The notes under the pieces: generated by a model | What the model saw: only the letters and a program-made list of their open reading frames with translations | The model's database searches: none | Told to the model about the DNA's origin: nothing | NCBI GenBank assembly: GCA_030641605.1 | Contig: DAOWHD010000064.1 | Span: 1 to 12,647 of the forward strand | Source of the DNA: Thermoplasmata archaeon | Lineage (GTDB): Archaea; Thermoplasmatota; E2; DHVEG-1 | Direction: 5' to 3' | DNA: 12,647 nt | In this document: positions 7,050 to 12,647 of the stretch, piece after piece | How positions within the stretch are numbered: position 1 is the first letter of the stretch | Layout of the letters: the number at the start of each line of letters is the position of its first letter | Made by a program: the position numbers and the translations under genes

Positions 7050-7832
7050 CTACAGTCTTTTCAATATGAGTTCTGCTACTTTTTTGCCTGAAAGAAGCAT
7101 TCCACCAAAAATAGGGCCCATACGTTGTGAGCCATACACTGCATTTGCACACATCCCTGCCACATAAAGACCTGGATAAACCTCTTTTGTATTTTCAACA
7201 ACTGCATTTTCACCAATGTCTGCGCCCATAGACCGTTCCAATAAATCCTCAGAAGGATTGCTCAAAGGACCATCTTTTGGTCTACATTTTCTACGAACTA
7301 TATTACAAATCTCAGCAGGATGACCTGTGGTATCAATGCAGTACTTTGCACGAATGGTAAGCGGATCAACGTGCAAACCTGCTACATCTAGTGTACTCCA
7401 ATTGATCACAAAACCATTTACTGCTTTGCCTTTGTTCAGAAGTACATCTTCAACCGATATTGTATTAAAAATTCTAGTACCCGCATCAATTGCCGCCGAG
7501 CAGAGCTTCGTAACTGATTCAATAGAACCAGCACTGTAATACCCGCCACCCTCATCGGTAACTTCTATGCCTGTATTTTCAAGCAGATGCTTGGATTTCT
7601 CCTGAACTACAATAACTGGGAATGCCATACCTCCGCCCCACATACCTCCGCCAATTGAAAGTTTTCTTTCAAAAATAACAACTTTCTTACCAGCCTTTGA
7701 CAAATATTGGGCTGCGATAAGACCTGCAGGGCCAGCACCAGCAATAGCAACATCAACTTCAAAACATTCTTGGAATTCTTTAGAAAAACGTTCAAATATA
7801 GTCCTTGTCACAACAACATCATCAATCTCCAT
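7050..7832 (-). CDS. thi4: Thi4-family ADP-thiazole synthase, sulfide-dependent (His) type
   Basis: A 260-residue FAD/NAD-fold protein of the Thi4 family, which makes the thiazole half of thiamin from NAD, glycine and sulfur. The dinucleotide motif GAGPAG is at 32-37 with Glu55 at the end of beta2, GGGMWGGG is at 61-68, and the C-terminal motif RMGPIFGGMLLSGKK at 237-251. The key position that is the sacrificial Cys in yeast falls in GLHVDP (152-157) and is His154. That predicts the archaeal catalytic form using free sulfide with iron. Homologues have also been annotated 'ribose 1,5-bisphosphate isomerase', which I regard as less likely. The start at 7832 is chosen over the ATG at 7856 because GAGGT (7840-7844) lies 7 nt ahead and MEIDDVVVTRTIFERF matches the family's N-terminus. 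It is convergent with the acyl-CoA dehydrogenase (24 nt between stops) and divergent from rimI. Confidence 0.88.
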   Translation of the reverse strand: MEIDDVVVTRTIFERFSKEFQECFEVDVAIAGAGPAGLIAAQYLSKAGKKVVIFERKLSIGGGMWGGGMAFPVIVVQEKSKHLLENTGIEVTDEGGGYYSAGSIESVTKLCSAAIDAGTRIFNTISVEDVLLNKGKAVNGFVINWSTLDVAGLHVDPLTIRAKYCIDTTGHPAEICNIVRRKCRPKDGPLSNPSEDLLERSMGADIGENAVVENTKEVYPGLYVAGMCANAVYGSQRMGPIFGGMLLSGKKVAELILKRL

Positions 7833-7892
7833 AAACAAAACCTCGTACGAAACCATGAATTAACCTGCCATTATTAAACATACCGTTAACCA

Positions 7893-7900
7893 TTTATATC
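7893..7900. promoter_or_regulatory. Shared bidirectional TATA element between thi4 and rimI
   Basis: TTTATATC (plus) reads GATATAAA on the minus strand. For rimI, 26 bp from its centre is 7922, exactly the GTG start codon. For thi4, the same distance falls near 7870 and leaves about 38 nt of leader carrying the GAGGT site. Both genes therefore fit a single TATA sequence in the 89 bp between their starts. I see no second TATA-like element there that fits better. Confidence 0.5.
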
Positions 7901-7921
7901 ACATCATCTTAATTACAAATT

Positions 7922-8359
7922 GTGTCTGCAGTAAGAAAATTCCATCCATCAGATATGTTTCCCATCATTAAACTATCAATAGACACATTAACTGAGCGAT
8001 ATAATCCAAGTCTCTTTAACTATTTCTACGAAACATTTCCCGAGGGTTTTTGGGTGTGTGAAAAACATCATAAAATTGTAGGATTTATAGTCGGGGTGAA
8101 AACAAATCCGGAAATTGCACGGATATTAATGTTAGCCGTATCAAAAGAATATAGACGGCGAGGTATAGGAAGCATCCTACTAAGTAATTTTTTGAGAGGG
8201 ACATCGATCAAAAACATAAAATATGTTGAGTTGGAAGTTAAAACAAGCAATTATTCAGCCATTAAATTTTATCAAAAACATGGTTTTGAAAGCATAGACA
8301 TATTAAACAAATTTTATCAAAGCGGCGAAGATGCATATGTCATGAGATTGATGCTTTAA
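7922..8359 (+). CDS. rimI: RimI/ArdI-like N-alpha-acetyltransferase (GNAT)
   Basis: A 145-residue GNAT-fold acetyltransferase resembling RimI and the archaeal N-terminal acetyltransferase, which transfer acetyl from acetyl-CoA to protein N-termini. The acetyl-CoA motif A is LAVSKEYRRRGIGSILL (71-87) with the pyrophosphate-binding YRRRGIG loop. The following strand YVELEVKTSNYSAIKFYQKHGFES (101-124) has the usual N-x-x-A-x-x-F-Y-x-x-x-G-F signature. The start is GTG at 7922: an in-frame TAA lies at 7910-7912, and there is no ATG before residue 12. No Shine-Dalgarno precedes it, and the TATA spacing suggests a leaderless mRNA starting on the GTG. It shares a promoter region with thi4 and overlaps the stop of the converging UPF0058 gene by 3 bases. 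The GNAT family is certain; the protein targets are inferred. Confidence 0.82.
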   Translation: MSAVRKFHPSDMFPIIKLSIDTLTERYNPSLFNYFYETFPEGFWVCEKHHKIVGFIVGVKTNPEIARILMLAVSKEYRRRGIGSILLSNFLRGTSIKNIKYVELEVKTSNYSAIKFYQKHGFESIDILNKFYQSGEDAYVMRLML

Positions 8360-8658
8360 AGTTGAAAAAGTTTTTTCTCTTTACTTGTCATGAAACGTTC
8401 AGACATTTGATCCAATCTACCAGAAATTTTCTCCAATCCAGGACAATCGTTGTTTGATAATAGATCTGCAATTCCCTTACTCAACGAAAATACCGCAAGT
8501 TTGTGTTCCCTTTTAGATTTATAGACCTGGTATGGAGTAATATCAAGTTTTTCATATGGCATAAACTCATCTATACCGTCGTTTTCAACCATGTCTTCTA
8601 GATGTGTCTTCAGCTGAAGCAAAAATGTGTGTAACTGGATAAGCTCATCTTTCTGCAT
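8356..8658 (-). CDS. UPF0058 family protein (unknown function)
   Basis: A 100-residue soluble protein matching the archaeal UPF0058 family from recalled patterns: the N-terminal MQKDELIQLHTFLLQLKTHLE (1-21), a short acidic stretch (EDMVENDGIDEF), then TPYQVYKSKREHKLAVFSLSKGIADLL (41-67), typical of the family ('...h.sKteHk.Ai..L...I...'). No function is established and no catalytic motif is visible; the pattern is mostly helical with a charged C-terminal helix (LEKISGRLDQMSERFMTSKEKK). The family is confined to archaea as far as I recall. The only ribosome site is a weak GGTGG at 8668-8672. It is separately promoted downstream of dnaG (129 bp gap) and runs into rimI tail to tail, its TAA sharing bases with rimI's TAA. 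Confidence 0.78.
   Translation of the reverse strand: MQKDELIQLHTFLLQLKTHLEDMVENDGIDEFMPYEKLDITPYQVYKSKREHKLAVFSLSKGIADLLSNNDCPGLEKISGRLDQMSERFMTSKEKKLFQL
8371..8384 (+). terminator. T-run terminator candidate after rimI
   Basis: TTTTTTCTCTTTAC begins 11 nt after the rimI stop. Archaeal RNA polymerase commonly terminates in T-tracts without a hairpin. This lies inside the 3' end of the opposing UPF0058 gene, so the poly-T may also just reflect its Lys-rich C-terminus. Confidence 0.4.
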
Positions 8659-8689
8659 TCTATTCTTCCACCATCAAAATACTAGGTTG

Positions 8690-8716
8690 AAATGATATAA
8701 AGGGTTTTTATCATTT
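8690..8716. repeat. Imperfect 12-bp inverted repeat with 3-nt spacer at the UPF0058 promoter
   Basis: AAATGATATAAA and TTTTTATCATTT flank GGG; 11 of 12 positions pair. The left arm contains the TATA candidate at 8694-8701. The dyad could be a repressor operator or, if transcribed, a short hairpin. Confidence 0.6.
8694..8701 (-). promoter_or_regulatory. TATA box candidate for the UPF0058 gene
   Basis: Minus-strand TTTATATC lies 36 bp before the ATG at 8658. A start near 8672 gives a leader of about 14 nt that just includes the GGTGG site. A second TATA-like stretch, TATTTAAAT, lies further upstream (around 8727-8735) and could be an alternative. Confidence 0.4.
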
Positions 8717-8766
8717 TCTGTATACCATTTAAATACCGCCGATTTGAAGTAACATAGAACCGCATA

Positions 8767-8780
8767 AATTAAACAAAAAA
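8767..8780 (-). terminator. T-rich terminator candidate after dnaG
   Basis: Directly after the dnaG stop the minus strand reads TTTTTTGTTTAATT, a good archaeal intrinsic terminator. It separates dnaG from the independently promoted UPF0058 gene. No hairpin precedes it. Confidence 0.5.
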
Positions 8781-8787
8781 TGGCGAA

Positions 8788-10026
8788 TTACGGCATGTCC
8801 TTCCTAGTCAACACACTTACAGACTTTGGTTTTTTGACAACATTACCCAGCTTCATGCCAACGATTTCTTTTATATCTTTATTATTTGCAATATCTAAGA
8901 GTCTTTGAGTGATTATTCCATCGAAAACCACTGTATTAATATTCTTACTTTTCTTTAACTCATCAGTTAGTTCTCTAACAGGTATCTTCTTAATTTCCTT
9001 ATCGTTTTTATCAAGCAGAACTGCTTTTAGAGAGCCTGAAACATCATCAAGGATTGAGAAATAATTTTTCTGTTCATTACTTACAACAGGTTTCTTGTAT
9101 TCTTTAACCCCCTTTGGATGTTCCGAGTCCTTTGATTTTTGTCGATTATTTTGAGCACTAACTACCATTTTCCCCTTCGTTTCTTTCCCAATTTTTATAT
9201 CATACATCTCAGCATACTGCTCTGCTGGTATTTTGTTTTTCAAGGATTTCATAACAAGTTTTTGGGGGATTTCTTCCACCTCACGGGTTTGAGGAGCTCG
9301 TGCCACAAAATCAATATCAGCAGTTTGTAAAAGCTCTCTTAAAATAAGTTCGCCTCCTCTGTCACCATCAACAAAGGCAGTGGTTATTCTTTCCTTGGTC
9401 AATTCATTTACAGTACTTGGAACATTCGTTCCGCCAACCGCTATAACATTTTTAATGCCGTATTTAAGAAGGTTGAGTACATCTCTTCTACCTTCAACTA
9501 TTATGATTGCATCGCTTTTATCAATATTGGGTCCTGCAGGACAATGATCGGGACCATAGTTAATTATCTCCTCCACTTGCACAGCCTGCCTAACATTATC
9601 TGCTATGCTTGCTCCCTCAACTTTTCCTTCCTCAAGCACCTTATTTAATAATATCTTGGCCCGTTCAATTACTTTCTTTCTTCGAGCAACCCGTACATCC
9701 TCAACTTTCTCTGCAACAATATCTGCCTTACAAGGACCTACTCGATCTATACTTTCAAAAGCCGCTGCAAGGATTACTGTTTCAACTTTATCTAGAGATG
9801 TTGGCAGAGTTATCGTTCCGGTGCTTTTTCCGCCTTTTGATTCTAATTCTACTTCAATTCTACCTACTCTTGCAGATCGCTGTAATTCCCTAAGATCTAA
9901 CTCACTACCAAGAAGGCCTTCTGTCTGGCCAAATATGGCACCTACAACGTCAGATTTTTCAATTACTCCATCTGCTTTAATAGTAGCTTTAATCATATAT
10001 TTTGTTGTTGCTGGATCAATTACCAT
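8788..10026 (-). CDS. dnaG: Archaeal DnaG (Toprim-domain primase / exosome subunit)
   Basis: A 412-residue archaeal DnaG. The N-terminal third (1-160) is the conserved archaeal region; TKYMIKATIKADGVIEKSDVVGAIFGQTEGLLG is typical. The Toprim domain follows, with IIIVEGRRD (174-182; acidic Glu178) and FVDGDRGG (218-225; DxD metal site), all catalytic acids present. A charged, low-complexity linker (about 283-320, Lys/Gln/Ser-rich) leads to a C-terminal domain (about 321-412) ending VVKKPKSVSVLTRKDMP. In archaea the protein has primase activity in vitro and is also a stable part of the RNA exosome, binding Csl4 and poly(A)-rich RNA; which role dominates is not visible here. The ATG at 10026 has GAGGTGA at 10033-10039, 6 nt away, the strongest ribosome site in the window. 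It diverges from metG. Confidence 0.96.
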   Translation of the reverse strand: MVIDPATTKYMIKATIKADGVIEKSDVVGAIFGQTEGLLGSELDLRELQRSARVGRIEVELESKGGKSTGTITLPTSLDKVETVILAAAFESIDRVGPCKADIVAEKVEDVRVARRKKVIERAKILLNKVLEEGKVEGASIADNVRQAVQVEEIINYGPDHCPAGPNIDKSDAIIIVEGRRDVLNLLKYGIKNVIAVGGTNVPSTVNELTKERITTAFVDGDRGGELILRELLQTADIDFVARAPQTREVEEIPQKLVMKSLKNKIPAEQYAEMYDIKIGKETKGKMVVSAQNNRQKSKDSEHPKGVKEYKKPVVSNEQKNYFSILDDVSGSLKAVLLDKNDKEIKKIPVRELTDELKKSKNINTVVFDGIITQRLLDIANNKDIKEIVGMKLGNVVKKPKSVSVLTRKDMP

Positions 10027-10135
10027 TAGTTTTCACCTCACATAGCATTCTTCGAAAAATAGCACCTTTATCCGCCTTGCACCAAATAATAGGTGGTACA
10101 CCCACAATCTGCCTTCTTACTTTAAACTACTGCTA

Positions 10136-10151
10136 GGTTAAGCGGTTAAGC
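10136..10151. repeat. Tandem octamer GGTTAAGC x2
   Basis: Two exact head-to-tail copies of GGTTAAGC lie in the dnaG/metG intergenic region, 5 bp from an AT palindrome. The 8-bp period is not one helical turn, so paired protein binding on one face is not favoured. Its function is unknown. Confidence 0.55.
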
Positions 10152-10155
10152 GAAA

Positions 10156-10170
10156 CTAATTATTAATTAG
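10156..10170. promoter_or_regulatory. Perfect AT-rich palindrome, possible operator
   Basis: CTAATTATTAATTAG has two perfect 7-bp arms around a central T. It sits about 130 bp upstream of dnaG and 114 bp upstream of metG, so it could affect either. Perfect short palindromes in AT-rich DNA also arise by chance. The rest of the 257-bp intergenic region holds no tRNA, ORF or long repeat that I could recognise. Confidence 0.35.
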
Positions 10171-10243
10171 GTAACATACTTGATTAATGCTACTCTTCAA
10201 CACATACTTTGTGATATTATATAGCTACATTAAACTTGCGCCA

Positions 10244-10251
10244 TATTTAAA
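10244..10251 (+). promoter_or_regulatory. TATA box candidate for metG
   Basis: TATTTAAA precedes the metG ATG by 32 bp. A start about 25 bp downstream would give a leader of roughly 10 nt. That agrees with the lack of a Shine-Dalgarno before the ATG at 10284. A second candidate, TTATATAG near 10216-10223, would give a longer leader. Confidence 0.5.
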
Positions 10252-10283
10252 TGTTGTGCCCATATTCAATGTAGCGAGTTCAC

Positions 10284-12419
10284 ATGAAGGAAAAGATTTA
10301 CATTGGTGTAGCATGGCCCTATGCAAATGGCTCACTGCACCTTGGACATATGGCAGGATGTTACCTACCAGCAGACATTTTCGCCCGATTTTGCAGAATG
10401 AATGGAAAAGACGTGTTAATGGTTTCGGGGAGTGACGAACATGGTACGCCCATTACAATTACAGCAGAAAAGGAAAACACAACACCACAGGCCATTGCAG
10501 ACCGGTATAACAAGGAACATACAGAAAACATGAAGCAATTTGGTATTTCATTTGATCTTTTTACACGTACAACAACTGAGAATCATAAAAAAGTAGTGCA
10601 GGACCTCTTTTTAACTCTTTATAAAAACAAATATATTTACAGAAAGAGCGTTGAGTCTTTTTACTGTGAAAAATGTAAACGCTTTTTGCCTGATCGTTAC
10701 ATTGAAGGGACCTGCCCATATTGTGGTAATGAAAACGCAAGAGGAGACCAATGCGACGAATGTGGTAAAATCTTGGATCCGCAAGATCTGCAGAATGCGA
10801 AATGTAAAATTTGTGGCAGTAGCCCTAAAATACGAACAAGTGAACATCTATTTCTTGCGTTAAGTAAATTTGAATCAAAATTGCTTGATTGGATAAGCGA
10901 TAAAGGACATTGGAAATCAAGCGTGATGAAATTTACCAAAAACTGGTTGGAAAATGGGCTGAAAGATAAAGCAATAACAAGAGACATGGAATGGGGTATA
11001 AAAGTTCCAGTTGAAGGTTTTGAAGACAAACGAATCTATGTATGGTTTGACGCAGTAACAGGATATTTATCTGCTAGTAAGGAATGGTCACAAAATTTAG
11101 GGAATCCTGATAAATGGGAGGAATGGTGGAAAAACAAACAGGCAAAACATTACTACTTTCTTGCAAAGGACAACATTCCATTTCACAGTTTGATCTGGCC
11201 GTCTATGCTCATGGGGTATGATGAATCCCTAGAGTTGCCATATGATATACCTGCAAATGAATATCTAACATTAAGCGGCGAACAGTTCTCGAAAAGCCGT
11301 GGTGTAGCAGTTTGGGTTCCAGATATCCTTGAGAAATTTGATCCAGATGCCGTTCGTTATTATCTATCCATTAACATGCCAGAGAACAAGGATACTAACT
11401 GGACTTGGGAAGATTTTGTAACAAAGAACAATAATGAACTGGTGGGAACCTATGGTAACTTTGTCCATCGGACTATTACTTTTACACAGAAAAACTTTGG
11501 GGAAATACCTAAACAAGGAATACTAAGTAATTTTGACAAAGAAGCACTTGAAAAAATAGAAGCAGCATCAAAAGAGGTATCTGATGCGCTTGAAAAATGT
11601 AATTTTAAAATAGGTCTACGATCTGCTATGAACTTGTCCCAATTTGGAAACCAGTATTTTGATCAGAACCAGCCATGGAACCTTATAAAGGAGGATGAGG
11701 AAAGATGCGCAGCTGTGCTCCATATTTGTCTTAAAATTGTAACAGCACTTTCTGTTCTTATGGCACCATATCTACCGTTTTCCTCTGATAAGATATGGAA
11801 CATGCTTGGCCACAAGGATTCCGTGCATATTGCTAATTGGGATGATGCTTTGTCGGAATTAAATGTTGGATGTCCGCTGGAAAAACCGAAACCATTATTT
11901 GAGAAACTTTCATTAAAGGATATCATGGCAGAGGCAGACCCATTCTCAAATCTAGATTTGCGTGTTGCAAAGGTAGTTGAAGTTAAAGATCATCCTGATG
12001 CTGATAGACTATACATATTGCAGGTTGACCTTGGAGATCTTGGAAAAAGAGTTTTAGTTGCTGGTATGAAACCATATTACTCCAAGGATGAACTCACAGG
12101 GAAGAACATTGTGATTGTGACAAATCTTAAACCAGCGACAATTCGTGGTGTCAAATCAGATGGTATGCTACTAGCTGCTGGTGGCGGTACTGATACTGTA
12201 GTGCTTCTTAACCCAGGTGATGCAAAACCTGGATCTGCAGTATTCATTGAAGGAATACCAAAAGAACCTGTGAGTGTCCTAGAGTTTGAAGATTTTAAGC
12301 GAATTAAAATGACAGTTGATGAAAAACAACAGATAAAGTACAAAGAAAAAACCCTGCATGGTGAAAAGGGGCCAATTGTTACTGATAAAACTGTCGAGAA
12401 AGGCGTAAATGTATCATAA
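10284..12419 (+). CDS. metG: Methionyl-tRNA synthetase with C-terminal tRNA-binding domain
   Basis: A 711-residue class I methionyl-tRNA synthetase. WPYANGSLHLGHMAG (11-25) holds the HIGH motif as HLGH (19-22), and GEQFSKSRG (332-340) holds the KMSKS loop as FSKSR. The connective insert has four CxxC pairs (C128/C131, C144/C147, C157/C160, C174/C177), enough for two zinc knuckles. The anticodon-binding helical domain includes the NQPWNLIKEDE stretch (462-472). A C-terminal EMAP-II/Trbp-like OB-fold spans about 555-655 (NLDLRVAKVVEVKDHPDADRLYILQVDLG ... LKPATIRGVKSDGMLLAA). All catalytic elements are intact. An in-frame TAG at 10272-10274 fixes the ATG at 10284. No ribosome site is seen, suggesting a very short leader. 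purC follows by 12 nt. A long charged tail (about 665-711) after the OB domain is of unknown role. Confidence 0.97.
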   Translation: MKEKIYIGVAWPYANGSLHLGHMAGCYLPADIFARFCRMNGKDVLMVSGSDEHGTPITITAEKENTTPQAIADRYNKEHTENMKQFGISFDLFTRTTTENHKKVVQDLFLTLYKNKYIYRKSVESFYCEKCKRFLPDRYIEGTCPYCGNENARGDQCDECGKILDPQDLQNAKCKICGSSPKIRTSEHLFLALSKFESKLLDWISDKGHWKSSVMKFTKNWLENGLKDKAITRDMEWGIKVPVEGFEDKRIYVWFDAVTGYLSASKEWSQNLGNPDKWEEWWKNKQAKHYYFLAKDNIPFHSLIWPSMLMGYDESLELPYDIPANEYLTLSGEQFSKSRGVAVWVPDILEKFDPDAVRYYLSINMPENKDTNWTWEDFVTKNNNELVGTYGNFVHRTITFTQKNFGEIPKQGILSNFDKEALEKIEAASKEVSDALEKCNFKIGLRSAMNLSQFGNQYFDQNQPWNLIKEDEERCAAVLHICLKIVTALSVLMAPYLPFSSDKIWNMLGHKDSVHIANWDDALSELNVGCPLEKPKPLFEKLSLKDIMAEADPFSNLDLRVAKVVEVKDHPDADRLYILQVDLGDLGKRVLVAGMKPYYSKDELTGKNIVIVTNLKPATIRGVKSDGMLLAAGGGTDTVVLLNPGDAKPGSAVFIEGIPKEPVSVLEFEDFKRIKMTVDEKQQIKYKEKTLHGEKGPIVTDKTVEKGVNVS

Positions 12420-12431
12420 TGGGAGTGTAAA

Positions 12432-12647
12432 ATGAGTGTTGTTACTGATACAAATCTACCATTTAAAGTATTTAAGAAAGGTAAGGTAAGAGATGTTTAC
12501 GAAATTGACGATAAACTTTTACTTATTGTAACTGATCGGATTTCTGCATTTGACTATGTCCTAGATGAACCAATACCATACAAGGGAATTTGTTTAACTC
12601 AAATATCAAAATTCTGGTTTGATTTTTTCAGAGACACTGTACCAAAT
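12432..12647 (+). CDS. purC: SAICAR synthetase PurC (partial, C-terminus outside window)
   Basis: The first 72 residues of phosphoribosylaminoimidazole-succinocarboxamide synthase, which joins aspartate to CAIR with ATP in purine synthesis. Signature segments are [31 protein letters not shown] (about residues 13-43) and [19 protein letters not shown] (about 47-65), the glycine-rich lid and DRISAFD of the family. The ATG at 12432 has GGGAG at 12421-12425, 6 nt away. It lies 12 nt behind metG on the same strand and is probably co-transcribed. The gene runs off the right edge. Confidence 0.95.
   Translation, partial: MSVVTDTNLPFKVFKKGKVRDVYEIDDKLLLIVTDRISAFDYVLDEPIPYKGICLTQISKFWFDFFRDTVPN

Noticed and set aside
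7025..7090. GTGATGA followed 60 nt later by CTGA, suggesting a C/D box guide RNA overlapping the 3' ends of the dehydrogenase and thi4.
   Set aside because: No convincing D' and C' pair lies between, the C box starts in the stop codon of a coding gene, and the D box is inside thi4. Such short motifs occur often by chance.
9605..10045. Long open frames on the plus strand opposite dnaG, and similar frames opposite other genes.
   Set aside because: They are antisense shadows of strongly conserved proteins, with no family resemblance or ribosome sites.
10027..10283. A tRNA or other structured RNA in the dnaG-metG intergenic region, prompted by several GGTG/CACC pairs near 10080-10102.
   Set aside because: The possible stems are only 4 bp, no T-loop or CCA-like end is present, and the region is AT-rich.

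Overview
The window is a gene-dense stretch of an AT-rich archaeal chromosome. The archaeal assignment rests on several genes seen together: an archaeal-type DnaG (Toprim) protein, Taw3 of the wybutosine pathway, a UPF0058 protein, a Thi4-family protein with His where yeast has the sulfur-donating Cys, and an archaeal RimI-like acetyltransferase. TATA-like boxes, usually about 25 bp ahead of presumed transcript starts, point the same way. A euryarchaeal-type heterotroph (Thermoplasmatota or a relative) is my best guess. The lineage is inference and I hold it loosely. There is no sign of rRNA, tRNA, CRISPR, insertion sequence or prophage, and no gene-free stretch exceeds 300 bases.

Region 1 (1-3210, minus strand) looks like one operon read right to left. 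It encodes a 54-residue membrane protein, an SSS-family sodium:solute symporter (1 nt apart, translationally coupled), an L-lysine 6-dehydrogenase/saccharopine dehydrogenase-family enzyme, and Taw3, which is cut by the window edge. Region 2 (3386-7025, plus strand) diverges from it across a 175-bp intergenic region. It encodes a phenylacetate-CoA ligase (PaaK family), an AEC-type permease and an acyl-CoA dehydrogenase. Together the two arms look like a module for taking up and oxidising an amino or organic acid. The true substrate cannot be read from sequence.

Region 3 (7050-10026) is housekeeping. thi4 (minus) and a rimI-like gene (plus) diverge from what looks like one shared TATA element, and rimI appears leaderless with a GTG start. 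rimI then meets a UPF0058 gene tail to tail with overlapping stop codons. Next is dnaG (minus), followed by a T-rich terminator candidate. A 27-bp imperfect inverted repeat covers the UPF0058 TATA box.

Region 4 (10027-12647) starts with a 257-bp divergent dnaG/metG intergenic region that holds a perfect AT palindrome and a tandem octamer. It continues with metG (methionyl-tRNA synthetase with a C-terminal tRNA-binding domain) and the start of purC, 12 nt downstream and cut by the window edge.

I found no clearly new defence or mobile system. The most interesting items are the divergent catabolic/transport module, the bacterial-looking lysine dehydrogenase, the symporter with a dedicated small partner, and the unexplained symmetric elements at promoters.
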